A stretch of DNA of 64,000 nucleotides from Sulfitobacter sp. EhC04 (GTDB lineage Bacteria > Pseudomonadota > Alphaproteobacteria > Rhodobacterales > Rhodobacteraceae), in the NCBI RefSeq assembly GCF_001650875.1, contig NZ_LXYI01000001.1:1-64000 (forward strand), read 5' to 3'. Positions 34,818 to 43,893 of this stretch are shown here, in pieces (the stretch's first letter is position 1; each line of letters opens with the position of its first letter). The notes under the pieces were generated by a model. That model made no database searches, had not been told where the DNA came from, and was given only the letters and a program-made list of their open reading frames with translations. A program made the position numbers and the translations under genes.

Positions 34818-36299
34818 TCAGTTTGTCACGAAATTCAGGACCAGGAAAACCAGCGCGGAGATGGTGGCCGCCGCAGGTACAGTTATCACCCAGGCCGCGA
34901 CGATGGTCATGAAGTGCGACCGGCGCACCAGCTTGCGGCGGCGGCGTTCCTCGGGCGCGATGCGTTTCACGGTGCCCACAGCCACATCCGGTCTGCGCAG
35001 CCGCCGTTCCATATGCCATTCGCGGTAGAACCCGACCCCAAAGACGCCGCCGACGGCAATATGGGTCGAACTGACCGGCAGGCCCAGCCAGGATGCGATG
35101 ATCACCGTGATCGCCGCCGACAGCGCAATGCAATAGGCGCGCATCGGGTTCAGCTTGGTGATCTGGCTGCCGACCATGCGGATCAACTTTGGCCCGAACA
35201 GGAACAACCCGAAGGAAATGCCAAAGGCACCGATGATCATGACCCAAAGCGGGATGATGACCTTGGCCTCGAAACTGCCGAATTCGGTGGCATGGACGAT
35301 GGCCGCCAGGGGCCCGACTGCATTGGCCACGTCATTGGCACCGTGGGCAAAGCTGAGCAGGGCCGCCGAAAAGACCAGCGGCAGGCCGAACAGCACCTTC
35401 ACGGACTTGTTGCGGTTTTCCATCCCTTCCGACTTGCGCCTGATCAGCGGTGCGGAAATGGCATAGGTGACCAGACCAACCAGCAGGCCGATGATCAGCG
35501 CCGCGGTCATGTCGATGGAGATGATCTTTTTCAATCCCTTGAGCGCGAGGTAAGTGGCAAAGACGCCCGCCATGATGCCGACAAGCACCGGCACCCAGGT
35601 GCGTGCGGCGGCGATCTTGTCCTCCTGATAGAGAATCCGCGCCTTGATGAAAGCCAGGAACCCCGCGGCCACGGCCCCGCCCAGGACCGGCGAGATCACC
35701 CAGCTTGCCGCGATCATACCCATCGACGGCCAGTTCACCGCCGCCAGCCCCGCCGCGGCGATGCCTGCGCCCATGACGCCGCCCACGACAGAGTGCGTGG
35801 TGGACACGGGCGCGCCGACCCATGTGGCCAGATTGACCCAAAGCGCAGAGGAGATCAGCGCCGCCATCATCGCCAGGATGAAGATCCGAGTATCGGCGAT
35901 CGAAGCAGGGTCGATGATGCCCTTGGAGATGGTGGAGACCACGTCGCCCCCTGCCAGCAAGGCACCGGCGCTTTCGCACAGGGCGGCAATCAGAATGGCC
36001 CCGCCCATGGTCAGGGCATTCGCGCCAACCGCCGGGCCCATGTTGTTGGCAACATCATTTGCCCCGATGTTCACCGCCATATAGGCGCCGAAGACGGCAG
36101 CAGCGATCACCACGAAACTGGTCGGTGTCTGGCCGAAAAAGACCGCCGCCAGGACACCCGCCACCACCATGAAGGCCAGCGCGATCCCCGGCGCCACCAA
36201 GGGCCGCGACACATAGGCCGTGGCCTGCTCGACCTGCGAAATCCGATTAAGGTCGGTATCCAGTGTCTTCCACTGGCTGCCCTGCGGTCCGGTGCTCAT
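34818..36299 (-). CDS. Inorganic phosphate transporter, PiT family
   Basis: A 493-residue low-affinity phosphate (metal phosphate) permease with about eleven helices. Both PiT signature repeats are present: VNIGANDVANNMGPAVGANA near residue 75 and SFAHGANDVANAVGPLAAI near residue 316. Conserved SAPVSTTHSVVGG-type and GLPVSSTHIAVGG segments (around residues 160 and 405) are also visible. The hydrophilic N-terminus and a central cytoplasmic loop are normal. The Nudix gene lies 91 bases upstream on the same strand. Confidence 0.93.
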   Translation of the reverse strand: MSTGPQGSQWKTLDTDLNRISQVEQATAYVSRPLVAPGIALAFMVVAGVLAAVFFGQTPTSFVVIAAAVFGAYMAVNIGANDVANNMGPAVGANALTMGGAILIAALCESAGALLAGGDVVSTISKGIIDPASIADTRIFILAMMAALISSALWVNLATWVGAPVSTTHSVVGGVMGAGIAAAGLAAVNWPSMGMIAASWVISPVLGGAVAAGFLAFIKARILYQEDKIAAARTWVPVLVGIMAGVFATYLALKGLKKIISIDMTAALIIGLLVGLVTYAISAPLIRRKSEGMENRNKSVKVLFGLPLVFSAALLSFAHGANDVANAVGPLAAIVHATEFGSFEAKVIIPLWVMIIGAFGISFGLFLFGPKLIRMVGSQITKLNPMRAYCIALSAAITVIIASWLGLPVSSTHIAVGGVFGVGFYREWHMERRLRRPDVAVGTVKRIAPEERRRRKLVRRSHFMTIVAAWVITVPAAATISALVFLVLNFVTN

Positions 36300-36390
36300 T
36301 CCCGACGGTTCCCCCGGTCACGTTTCGATTGGTGGCACGGGTTGGCATATCAGGGCAGCGCGCGCAAGCGCCCTGTCGGGCCGGACACCT

Positions 36391-36849
36391 TTACAGAGCG
36401 CGCAGAATAGCCTGCAGATCGGGCTCGTCCACCAGGTTTGCGGCATCTTCAGGGGCGAACCAGGCACGCTTGCGCTCACCGGCTTCGGGATAGTCCTCAC
36501 TCAGGTCCCGGACACGGGTCAGATAGACCTGAGCCTCGACCGGAACGGTCAGGCCCTCGCCCAGGCCCTTGGCATAGTCGTAGAACCCCATCGGTTCGCT
36601 TTCGATGTCGGCCTCGGACACGCCGGCCTCTTCCCAGGCTTCCTGAAGCGCGGCACCGGGGCCGTCAAGCCCGTCGATCGGCCAGCCCTTGGGCACGATC
36701 CAGCGACCGGTATCGCGGCTGGTGATGAGCAGCACGCGCTTGCCCTCTGGCGTGTCGCGAAAACACAACGCAGCAACCTGCAAACGCTTGGGACGTTTCA
36801 GGATCGGTAGGACCATCTCGGCCCAGGCTAGGCGTAAGCTGTGCATCAT
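36391..36849 (-). CDS. Nudix hydrolase
   Basis: A 152-residue Nudix protein with the fold start VAALCFRDTPEGKRVLLITSR and GRWIVPKGWPIDGLDGPG-type sequence, then AALQEAWEEAGVSEADIESEP as the Nudix box (Gln replaces the usual Arg before Glu; the EExG part is intact). Such short KGWP-type Nudix proteins resemble diphosphoinositol-polyphosphate or dinucleoside-polyphosphate hydrolases, but specificity is not readable. It is upstream of a PiT transporter in the same direction, so a link to phosphate is possible. Divergent from gnd. Confidence 0.88.
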   Translation of the reverse strand: MMHSLRLAWAEMVLPILKRPKRLQVAALCFRDTPEGKRVLLITSRDTGRWIVPKGWPIDGLDGPGAALQEAWEEAGVSEADIESEPMGFYDYAKGLGEGLTVPVEAQVYLTRVRDLSEDYPEAGERKRAWFAPEDAANLVDEPDLQAILRAL

Positions 36850-36897
36850 GTGTCTGGCCTGTTAATTTCTTATTATTATCACTGTCTTGTAGCTGCC

Positions 36898-36906
36898 TGT
36901 GGATAA
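36898..36906. promoter_or_regulatory. Perfect DnaA-box match upstream of gnd
   Basis: TGTGGATAA, the reverse complement of the consensus DnaA box TTATCCACA, lies in the AT-rich gap between the divergent Nudix and gnd genes. A single box could be a regulatory site or chance. Confidence 0.35.
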
Positions 36907-36998
36907 CTTATTTGCCGCCCAAAGGCAAATCCAATCTGTTGGCTTGCACCGGGCGGGTCCAGCGACCACTCTGCGGACAGGCAATCAAGGGAGCAATC

Positions 36999-38411
36999 AT
37001 GACCGCCATTGCAGATATAGGTGTTTTCGGTTTGGGGACAATGGGTTCGGCGCTGGCCTTGAACCTGGCACAGAGCGGATTCACCGTCGCGGTGTCGAAC
37101 CGGGAGGCGGAATGGATCGACCCGTTCCTGGTGGAAGCAGGTCCGTTGGCAGATCGCCTTGTCGGCACATCGACCTTGGCCGATTTCGTCGCCACGCTTG
37201 CCACGCCGCGGTCGATCCTGTTCATGATCCCGTCAGGCGCGCCAATGGATGCCATGATTGCCCAGATCACCCCCCTGCTGGAACCGGGCGATACCATAAT
37301 CGACGGCGGGAATGCCGATTTCAACGACACCCGCAGGCGGTCGGCTGCTCTGACGGACAAGGGGCTGCATTTTGTCGGCATGGGCGTGTCGGGCGGAGAA
37401 GAGGGCGCGCGCCACGGCCCTTCGATGATGGTGGGCGGCACCGACCATTCCTGGACCCAATTGCAACCGATGCTGGAGGCGATTGCGGCAAGATTCGAAG
37501 GTGAACCCTGCGTTGCGCACCTTGGCCCTGACGGGGCGGGCCATTTCGTCAAGACCGTTCACAATGGCATCGAATACGCCGATATGCAAATGATCGCAGA
37601 GGTTTACGGGTTGCTGCGCGATGGATCAGGAAAATCGGCACCCGCCATCGGCGCAATGTTTCACGGCTGGCGGGAGGGGCCGCTGAAATCCTATCTTATG
37701 GATGTGTCCGCAACCGTGCTGTCCTCCACCGACAAGGATACAGGCCAGCCGATGGTCGACGTGATCCGCGACCGGGCGGGTCAAAAAGGCACCGGGCGCT
37801 GGACCCTGATCGAAGCCCTGAAGATGGGACAATCCGCCAGCACCATCGAGGCGGCGGTCGGCGCGCGTGGCTGGTCTGCTGAAAAGGACACACGCGAGGC
37901 GGCGGAGCCGATGCTGCCGATGGGTGCGCTGACAGCGCAGATGCCTTCTGATGCAGACCTGGAACTGGCGCTGCTGGCGGGGCGCATCCTGTCGCACGCG
38001 CAGGGGTTTCGCATCCTGTCCGCTGCATCCGAAGAATTTGACTGGCAGCTGGATCTGGCCCGGATTTCAGAGATCTGGAGAGCGGGTTGCATCATCCGCT
38101 CTGCCTTGCTGGATGACCTCGCGTCAGCTTTTCGCGGTGATTTTCCCCAGGGCCATCTGATCCTGGCCCCCGCGATCCGCTTGCAGTTGCAGGCGGCGAT
38201 CCCGGCATTGCGGCGGGTGCTGGTGGCTGCGGTCTCCATGGGCGTGGCGTTGCCTGCGCTCTCTGCGGGGCTGGCGTGGTATGACACGATGCGCCGGGGA
38301 CGGGGGACGGCGAACCTGATCCAGGCGCAGCGGGATTTCTTTGGACACCACGGGTTCGAGCGGCAGGATGTGGCAGGAATTCACCATGGCACATGGAAAG
38401 CCCTGGGATGA
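36999..38411 (+). CDS. gnd: 6-phosphogluconate dehydrogenase, decarboxylating
   Basis: Oxidative pentose-phosphate enzyme of 470 residues that turns 6-phosphogluconate into ribulose-5-phosphate and CO2 with NADP+. Motifs: GVFGLGTMGSALALNLAQSG near residue 8, DGGNADFNDTRRR near residue 105, FVGMGVSGGEEGARHGPSMM near residue 125, the active-site GHFVKTVHNGIEYADMQMI near residue 182 and KGTGRWTLIEAL near residue 263. The ATG with AAGGGAGC upstream was chosen over longer in-frame sequence. Convergent with truA; two palindromes lie between the stops. Confidence 0.94.
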   Translation: MTAIADIGVFGLGTMGSALALNLAQSGFTVAVSNREAEWIDPFLVEAGPLADRLVGTSTLADFVATLATPRSILFMIPSGAPMDAMIAQITPLLEPGDTIIDGGNADFNDTRRRSAALTDKGLHFVGMGVSGGEEGARHGPSMMVGGTDHSWTQLQPMLEAIAARFEGEPCVAHLGPDGAGHFVKTVHNGIEYADMQMIAEVYGLLRDGSGKSAPAIGAMFHGWREGPLKSYLMDVSATVLSSTDKDTGQPMVDVIRDRAGQKGTGRWTLIEALKMGQSASTIEAAVGARGWSAEKDTREAAEPMLPMGALTAQMPSDADLELALLAGRILSHAQGFRILSAASEEFDWQLDLARISEIWRAGCIIRSALLDDLASAFRGDFPQGHLILAPAIRLQLQAAIPALRRVLVAAVSMGVALPALSAGLAWYDTMRRGRGTANLIQAQRDFFGHHGFERQDVAGIHHGTWKALG

Positions 38412-38430
38412 ACATCCTCGTGCAACGCGA

Positions 38431-38474
38431 CGATTTTTTTGAAAAAATCGGCCCAGACTTTTTGAAAAGTCTGG
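38431..38474. terminator. Tandem TG-centred palindromes between gnd and truA
   Basis: Palindrome D (38431-38450) has arms CGATTTTTT and AAAAAATCG around TG, and palindrome E (38453-38474) has arms CCAGACTTTT and AAAAGTCTGG around TG. Both are perfect and share the centre TTTTTGAAAA with the set at 10.6 kb while the outer stem differs. Position between convergent stops suggests bidirectional termination. Confidence 0.6.
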
Positions 38475-38481
38475 CACCGCT

Positions 38482-39249
38482 TCAGGCGAAGGGATCGTCT
38501 GGGTAGCCGACGTGGGCGAGGTAGAGCCCCTGCGGCGGGCAGACCGGCCCGCAGGCGGCGCGGTCGCGGGCATCCAGTGCCACCTGCATGTCCTGCGGTT
38601 GCCATGACCCGGTGCCGACCCGCTCCAGCGAGCCGACAAAGCTGCGGACCTGGTTGTGCAGGAACGACCGGGCGCGCACGTCGAAATGATATTCCGTGCC
38701 GCCGGGGGCCTCGACAAGGGAAATGGTCAGGTGATCCAGCGTCTTGACCGGGCTGTCAGCCTGGCAGACGGTTGAACGAAAGGTGCTAAAGTCATGCTTT
38801 CCAAGCAGAATCCCTGCCGCTTCTTGCATGGCGTCAATATCCAGCCGGTGCTTGATCTGCCAGACCAGACCGGCACTGTGGGTGGCAGGCGCGCGGCGCG
38901 ACAGGATGCGGAACAGATAGCGTCGTTCCAGCGCTGAAAAGCGCGCGTGAAAATCATCCGGCACGGCCCGGCAATCAATGATCGCGACGGGCTGCGGCTT
39001 CAGGTGATAGTTCAGCGCCTCCGACAGGCGGAAAGGGTCCCAGTCACCCTCCATGTCGCAATGCGCCACCTGCGCCAGCGCATGCACGCCTGCGTCGGTG
39101 CGCCCGGCGGCGACAATGTTGTGCGCGCGCGGTTCCAGCCGGGCCAGAGCCGTCTCGATCGCGCCCTGAACCGAGGACAGGTTGGTCTGTCTTTGCCAGC
39201 CGACAAAGGGCGCGCCGTGGTATTCGATTTTCAGGGCATAACGGGGCAT
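38482..39249 (-). CDS. truA: tRNA pseudouridine synthase A
   Basis: Modifies uridines 38-40 in the tRNA anticodon stem. The 255-residue protein begins [20 protein letters not shown]; the catalytic Asp is in [17 protein letters not shown] near residue 52. Further family blocks are a [15 protein letters not shown] segment near residue 107, [18 protein letters not shown] near residue 149 and [18 protein letters not shown] near residue 187. Length is normal. Confidence 0.94.
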   Translation of the reverse strand: MPRYALKIEYHGAPFVGWQRQTNLSSVQGAIETALARLEPRAHNIVAAGRTDAGVHALAQVAHCDMEGDWDPFRLSEALNYHLKPQPVAIIDCRAVPDDFHARFSALERRYLFRILSRRAPATHSAGLVWQIKHRLDIDAMQEAAGILLGKHDFSTFRSTVCQADSPVKTLDHLTISLVEAPGGTEYHFDVRARSFLHNQVRSFVGSLERVGTGSWQPQDMQVALDARDRAACGPVCPPQGLYLAHVGYPDDPFA

Positions 39250-39307
39250 GGCCGCGCTTTAGCGGGGCGGTGGCCATCTGGCAATCCCCGCCTCGCGTCC
39301 CTATGTT

Positions 39308-40753
39308 GTGACCAGCAATCAAGGGACGGGCAAGGCATTGGTCATCGGGCGGATCGCGGACGGCATCTGGCGTCAGGTCGAAAATGTGCAGGACACGGTG
39401 TCGGAGACGTTCATGGAGCCCGTTATCCGGCTGGGTGTGACCGGGCTGGCGCGGTCCGGCAAGACGGTCTTTATCACCTCGCTGGTGGCGAACCTGCTGG
39501 ACCGTGGCCGCATGCCCGGCCTTGTCGCCGCGCGGGAGGGGCGGATCGAAGCCGCATTCCTGCAGCCCCAGCCCGACGATACCGTGCCACGCTTCGATTA
39601 TGAGAATCATCTGGCGGCACTGACCGGACCAGCCCCCCATTGGCCCGACAGCACCCGCGCGATTTCGGAACTGCGCCTGTCGCTCAAGGTGCGGCCCACC
39701 GGCTTGTTGGCAGGGTTGCAGGGGCCGCGCACCGTGCATCTGGATATCGTCGATTATCCCGGCGAATGGCTGCTGGACCTCGGTCTGATGGAGCGCAGTT
39801 TCGAGGATTGGTCGCGCGAGACGCTGGAGCGGATCGCGGCGCGGCCTTCGGCGGCGGAATTCATGGCGCGTCTGCGCAACGTCGACTCCGAAAGCAAACA
39901 TGACGAGCCGCTGGCGCAGGATCTGGCGCGGCTTTTTTCCGATTATCTGACCCAGGCCCGCGCGGCAGGGTTTTCCGACTGCACGCCGGGGAGGTTCCTG
40001 CTGCCCGGTGATCTTGCGGGCAGTCCGGTGCTCACATTCGCGCCGATCCCGGCAGAGGGGGCATCGGCGCGCGGTTCGCTTCACCGCGAGATGGCGCGCC
40101 GGTTCGAGGCTTACAAATCCCGCGTGGTGCGGCCCTTTTTCCGGGATCATTTCGCGCGCATCGACCGGCAGATCGTGCTGGTGGATGCGCTGGGGGCGAT
40201 CCATCAGGGGCCACAGGCGGTCGAGGACCTGCGCAGCGCCATGGGCGAGACGCTGGGGGCGTTCAGGCCGGGCCGCAACCGGTTCCTGAGCAGTTTGCTG
40301 GGCGGCAAGCGGGTTGAGAAAATCCTTTTTGCGGCAACCAAGGCGGATCATCTGCATCACAGCCAGCACCTCAAGCTGACCGCGATCATGGAGGCGCTGA
40401 CCCGGGAGGCGCGTGACCGGGCGCAATATGCGGGCGCGGGGACGGCGGCCATGGCCATCGCTTCGCTGCGGGCCACAACCGAAGACATGATGAAACATCA
40501 GGGCGAGGATCTGGGCGTGGTGCGCGGCACCTTGCTGGAGACCGGGAAGGAGGCGGCCTTCTACCCCGGTGACCTGCCGTCGGACCCTGCGCATCTGCTG
40601 ACGCCTGCGCGCAGCGGGGCAGAGACCTGGCTGGATCAGGATTACCAGATCATGCGCTTTGCACCTGCTCCGCTGGCGTTGCGGCCCGGCGACGGGCCGC
40701 CGCATATCCGGCTGGACCGGGCGGCGGAATTCCTGTTCGGGGATCGGCTGTGA
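39308..40753 (+). CDS. ycjX: YcjX-family GTP-binding protein
   Basis: A 481-residue P-loop protein of the YcjX family. The Walker A lies in LGVTGLARSGKTVFITSLVAN near residue 43 and a switch-like LDIVDYPGEWLLDLGLM near residue 143. Further blocks include PFFRDHFARIDRQIVLVDALGA and a NRFLSSLLGGKRVEKILFAATKADH segment containing a KAD guanine-specificity-like motif. Translation is taken from a GTG; a TTG at about 39335 is another option. YcjX occurs with YcjF in many proteobacteria and in E. coli belongs to the PspF regulon; here the two flank a GNAT gene. Exact function unknown. Confidence 0.87.
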   Translation: MTSNQGTGKALVIGRIADGIWRQVENVQDTVSETFMEPVIRLGVTGLARSGKTVFITSLVANLLDRGRMPGLVAAREGRIEAAFLQPQPDDTVPRFDYENHLAALTGPAPHWPDSTRAISELRLSLKVRPTGLLAGLQGPRTVHLDIVDYPGEWLLDLGLMERSFEDWSRETLERIAARPSAAEFMARLRNVDSESKHDEPLAQDLARLFSDYLTQARAAGFSDCTPGRFLLPGDLAGSPVLTFAPIPAEGASARGSLHREMARRFEAYKSRVVRPFFRDHFARIDRQIVLVDALGAIHQGPQAVEDLRSAMGETLGAFRPGRNRFLSSLLGGKRVEKILFAATKADHLHHSQHLKLTAIMEALTREARDRAQYAGAGTAAMAIASLRATTEDMMKHQGEDLGVVRGTLLETGKEAAFYPGDLPSDPAHLLTPARSGAETWLDQDYQIMRFAPAPLALRPGDGPPHIRLDRAAEFLFGDRL

Positions 40754-41193
40754 TCCGGCTGCGCCCGGCCCGGCCCGTGGATGCAGGCGCGGTGGGCATG
40801 ATCCTGTCCGAGTTCGTGGACACCACCCCCTGGATGCCGCGCATCCACAGCCGGGCGCAGGATCTGGCCCATGCGGCAGACATGATCGACCTCGGTTGGG
40901 TGACCCTGGCCGAGAAGACGGATCAGGTCGTGGGTTTTGCCGCCCGCGACGACGCCCAACTGCATGCGCTATACGTTGCGCGGGCGGCACGGGGGCGCGG
41001 TATTGGCAGCGATCTGCTGCGGCAGGCGCAGGCCGCGGCACCGGAACTGACGCTCTGGACGTTTCAGACCAATACCGGTGCGCAGCGGTTCTATCTGCGG
41101 CATGGTTTCCGCGAAGTGTTGCGGACAGGGGGCGAGGCCAATGACGAGGGCCTGCCCGACATTCGATACGACTGGCAACAGGAGGCAATGTGA
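40750..41193 (+). CDS. GNAT-family N-acetyltransferase
   Basis: A 147-residue acetyltransferase. The acetyl-CoA site is in HALYVARAARGRGIGSDLLRQ near residue 74, the pyrophosphate-binding RGRGIG being the family hallmark, and LWTFQTNTGAQRFYLRHGFRE near residue 102 is the terminal fold element. Substrate unknown. A GTG start overlaps the ycjX stop (GTGA), and its own stop abuts ycjF, so it is embedded within the ycjX-ycjF operon. Confidence 0.88.
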   Translation: MIRLRPARPVDAGAVGMILSEFVDTTPWMPRIHSRAQDLAHAADMIDLGWVTLAEKTDQVVGFAARDDAQLHALYVARAARGRGIGSDLLRQAQAAAPELTLWTFQTNTGAQRFYLRHGFREVLRTGGEANDEGLPDIRYDWQQEAM

Positions 41194-42194
41194 TGGCCAG
41201 AGGCCCTGTTCTGTTTGACCTTGACGAAGACACGGCACCGCGTCCGCAGGTGGCCGCAGCGCCCCCGGTGCCGGACCTGGCGGACCCGGCACCGCAAGGT
41301 CAGGCGATGCAGATCGCAGCCCAGCTTGCTGCGCGCCGTCCCTCGCTGCTGGTGCGCCTGTTCTGGTGGCTGGCGACGGCGCTGGTGGGGGCGGCCGTGT
41401 CCATCGCGGCATGGAGCTTCATCACCGGGTTGATGGCGCAATACCCGCTGCTGGGCTGGGCGATGACAGTGCTGGTCGCGGCCTTCCTTTTGGTGCTGTC
41501 ACTGCTCTGCCTGCGCGAGATGGCCGCCTTTGGCCGTCTGGCCCGGCTGGACGGGTTGCGCCACGATGCGGCAGAGGCGCTGGCCCAGGCTGACCTGTCT
41601 GCCGCGCGGGCGGTGACCGACCGGATGGTCGCGCTCTACAAGGGCCGCGAGGACACCCGCTGGGGCCGGGACAGGCTGGCCGAATTGCGGGGCGATCAAC
41701 TGGACGCGCAGGGGCTGCTGGGTCTGACGGAGACAGAACTGCTTGGCCCGCTCGACATTGCCGCCAGCCGCGAGGTCGAGGCGGCGGCACGGCAGGTGGC
41801 GACCGTGACGGCGCTGGTGCCGCTGGCACTGGCCGATGTGGCGGCGGCGCTGACATCGAACCTGCGGATGATCCGGCGGATTGCCGAAATCTACGGCGGG
41901 CGTTCGGGTTTCTTCGGGTCATGGCGGCTGACCCGCGCGGTACTGTCGCACCTTGTGGCGACGGGTGCGGTCGCGGTGGGCGACGACATGCTGGAACCGA
42001 TCCTGGGCGGATCACTGCTGGGCAAGCTCAGCCGCCGCTTTGGCGAGGGGCTGGTCAATGGGGCGCTGACCGCCCGTGTCGGTGTGGCGGCCATGGAAGT
42101 GTGCCGCCCCTTGCCCTTTGCCCCGTCGAGGCGCCCCAAGGTGCGCGGCATCATCAAACGCGCGCTTGGCGGGCTGTTCGGCAAGCAAAACTGA
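41193..42194 (+). CDS. ycjF: YcjF-family membrane protein (TIGR01620-type)
   Basis: A 333-residue protein with two adjacent membrane helices (about residues 58-80 and 88-108) and a C-terminal DUF697-like region: SREVEAAARQVATVTALVPL near residue 191, ALTSNLRMIRRIAEIYGGRSG near residue 213 and VATGAVAVGDDMLEPILGG. The ATG at 41193 has GGAGG seven bases upstream and is preferred to an overlapping GTG at 41190. It closes the ycjX-GNAT-ycjF unit. Role unknown; thought to act with YcjX at the membrane. Confidence 0.87.
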   Translation: MARGPVLFDLDEDTAPRPQVAAAPPVPDLADPAPQGQAMQIAAQLAARRPSLLVRLFWWLATALVGAAVSIAAWSFITGLMAQYPLLGWAMTVLVAAFLLVLSLLCLREMAAFGRLARLDGLRHDAAEALAQADLSAARAVTDRMVALYKGREDTRWGRDRLAELRGDQLDAQGLLGLTETELLGPLDIAASREVEAAARQVATVTALVPLALADVAAALTSNLRMIRRIAEIYGGRSGFFGSWRLTRAVLSHLVATGAVAVGDDMLEPILGGSLLGKLSRRFGEGLVNGALTARVGVAAMEVCRPLPFAPSRRPKVRGIIKRALGGLFGKQN

Positions 42195-42429
42195 CCTGCT
42201 TCGGTTTATTTCCCTTGGTGGCGACGGAAAGGGTTCGCCACCGCGTATCAGGGTTGTGAATTGTATTTTTCGGCTGTGAACTACAGTGTCCCGCCTTTGA
42301 CCTGAAGCAGATCACATCGCCAATGTCCCGAGAGCGCGCAGCGCGACAGGGTATTGGAGATTCAAGTTTAAGGCGGGGCGCTTTAGGATATAAGTCTCTC
42401 GTCTCAGTCAATTTTCGGATCGGACCTGC

Positions 42430-43890
42430 ATGCGGTTTCTCAGACAGAGTATGATCGGCCTCTTCCTCGCGGCGGCGACGCTGGGGCTGTTGGTGTTTGC
42501 GGTCTATCTGGTCGGCAGCGCGCTGCAGGAGCGGCTGTCGCAGGAAACCAAGGCACCGCCCGCGCGTGAACGGGTGTTTTCCGTCAATGTCATGGTGGCC
42601 GAAGCGACCGATATCGCCCCGGTGCTGGAAACCTTTGGCGAGGTCCAAAGCCGCCGACTGCTTGAACTGCGGGCGGCTGTCGGCGGGCGGGTCATTGAGC
42701 TGGCCGAAGATTTCGAGGATGGCGGCGTGGTGGAGGCCGGGCAGGTTCTGGTGCGGCTGGACCCCAGCGATGCGCAGGCGGCAGTGGACCGGGCGGCCAG
42801 TGATATTGCTGATGCGCAAGCCGAGCAGCGCGATGCGGAACGGGCGTTGGTGCTGGCACGGGATTCACTGACCGCTGCCGAAGAACAGGCGGCCCTGCGC
42901 GACCGCGCCTTTGACCGGCAACAGGACCTGGGCGAGCGCGGCGTCAGCACCGCGACAGCGACGGAAACTGCCGAACTGGCCGCATCGACCGCCCGGTTGG
43001 CGGTGATCTCCTCCCGCCAGGCCGCAGCGGCGGCAGAGGCGCGGGTGGATCAATCCGCGACCAGCCTGCAACGGGCCAGGATCGCGCTGGCAGAGGCAGA
43101 GCGCCGCCTTGCCGACACGACGATCGAAGCACCGTTTTCCGGCACCCTTTCGGCCACATCCGTGGTGGTGGGGCGTCTGGCCTCTGCCAATGAGCAGTTG
43201 GCCCAGTTGATCGACCCGGATGATCTGGAGGTGTCGTTTCGCCTGTCCACGGCGCAATACGCGCGTTTGCTGGACGATCAGGGCCGGTTGATCCGCGCCG
43301 ATGTGACCGTAACGCTGGACGTGGCAGGTGTAGACCTGGAGGCGCGGGGCCGGATCAGCCGGGCCAGCGCCGCAGCGGGCGAGGGTGCGACCGGGCGTCT
43401 GATCTTTGCCACCCTGGACAGCGCTGCAGGGTTCAAGACCGGCGATTTCGTCACTGTCCGGGTGGAAGAGCCGGTGCTGCAGAACGTGGTGCTGTTGCCA
43501 TCGTCCGCGCTGGATTCCGGTGAAAGCGTGCTGGTGCTGGGCGAGGGCGACCGGCTGGAACAGGTGTCGGTGGAATTGTTGCGCCGCCAGGGGGACGACG
43601 TGCTGGTCCGGGGGCCGGTCGAGGGTCGCCGGGTCGTGCGCGAACGCTCGCCCCTGTTGGGTGCCGGCATTGCGGTCAGGCCACTTGACCGGGTCCGGCC
43701 GCAACCGCAGCCGGATGAAGAAGCGGATATGCTGGAACTGACCGAGGAACGCCGCGCGCGGCTGGTTGCCTTTGTCGAGGCCAGCAACGCGATGCCGCAG
43801 GAGGCTAAGGAAAGGGTTCTGGCACGGCTGTCAGAGCCGCGCGTGCCTGCCGGTATGGTTGCCCGGCTGGAAAGCCGGATGGGAGGCTAG
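42430..43890 (+). CDS. RND efflux periplasmic adaptor (membrane fusion protein)
   Basis: A 486-residue adaptor linking an RND pump to an outer-membrane channel. One N-terminal anchor helix (residues about 8-30) precedes a lipoyl-like half (TFGEVQSRRLLELRAAVGGRV near residue 62), a long helical hairpin rich in Ala/Glu (about residues 115-215), the second lipoyl half (TTIEAPFSGTLSATSVVVGR near residue 231), and beta-barrel and membrane-proximal domains. The C-terminal about 60 residues form an extra Glu/Arg-rich helix not usual in AcrA. Four bases before the pump gene. A -10-like TATAAG is present at 42389-42394. Confidence 0.9.
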   Translation: MRFLRQSMIGLFLAAATLGLLVFAVYLVGSALQERLSQETKAPPARERVFSVNVMVAEATDIAPVLETFGEVQSRRLLELRAAVGGRVIELAEDFEDGGVVEAGQVLVRLDPSDAQAAVDRAASDIADAQAEQRDAERALVLARDSLTAAEEQAALRDRAFDRQQDLGERGVSTATATETAELAASTARLAVISSRQAAAAAEARVDQSATSLQRARIALAEAERRLADTTIEAPFSGTLSATSVVVGRLASANEQLAQLIDPDDLEVSFRLSTAQYARLLDDQGRLIRADVTVTLDVAGVDLEARGRISRASAAAGEGATGRLIFATLDSAAGFKTGDFVTVRVEEPVLQNVVLLPSSALDSGESVLVLGEGDRLEQVSVELLRRQGDDVLVRGPVEGRRVVRERSPLLGAGIAVRPLDRVRPQPQPDEEADMLELTEERRARLVAFVEASNAMPQEAKERVLARLSEPRVPAGMVARLESRMGG

Positions 43891-43893
43891 GTC

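Noticed and set aside
34914..36410. A 498-codon open frame antisense to the PiT transporter
   Set aside because: Translation is His/Asp/Arg-rich and unlike any protein family; the PiT gene on the other strand has both signature repeats.
42217..42242. Hairpin with arms GGTGGCGA and TCGCCACC after ycjF as an intrinsic terminator
   Set aside because: The stem is real, but no T-run follows and the loop is 10 bases; kept only as a possible transcript-end structure.
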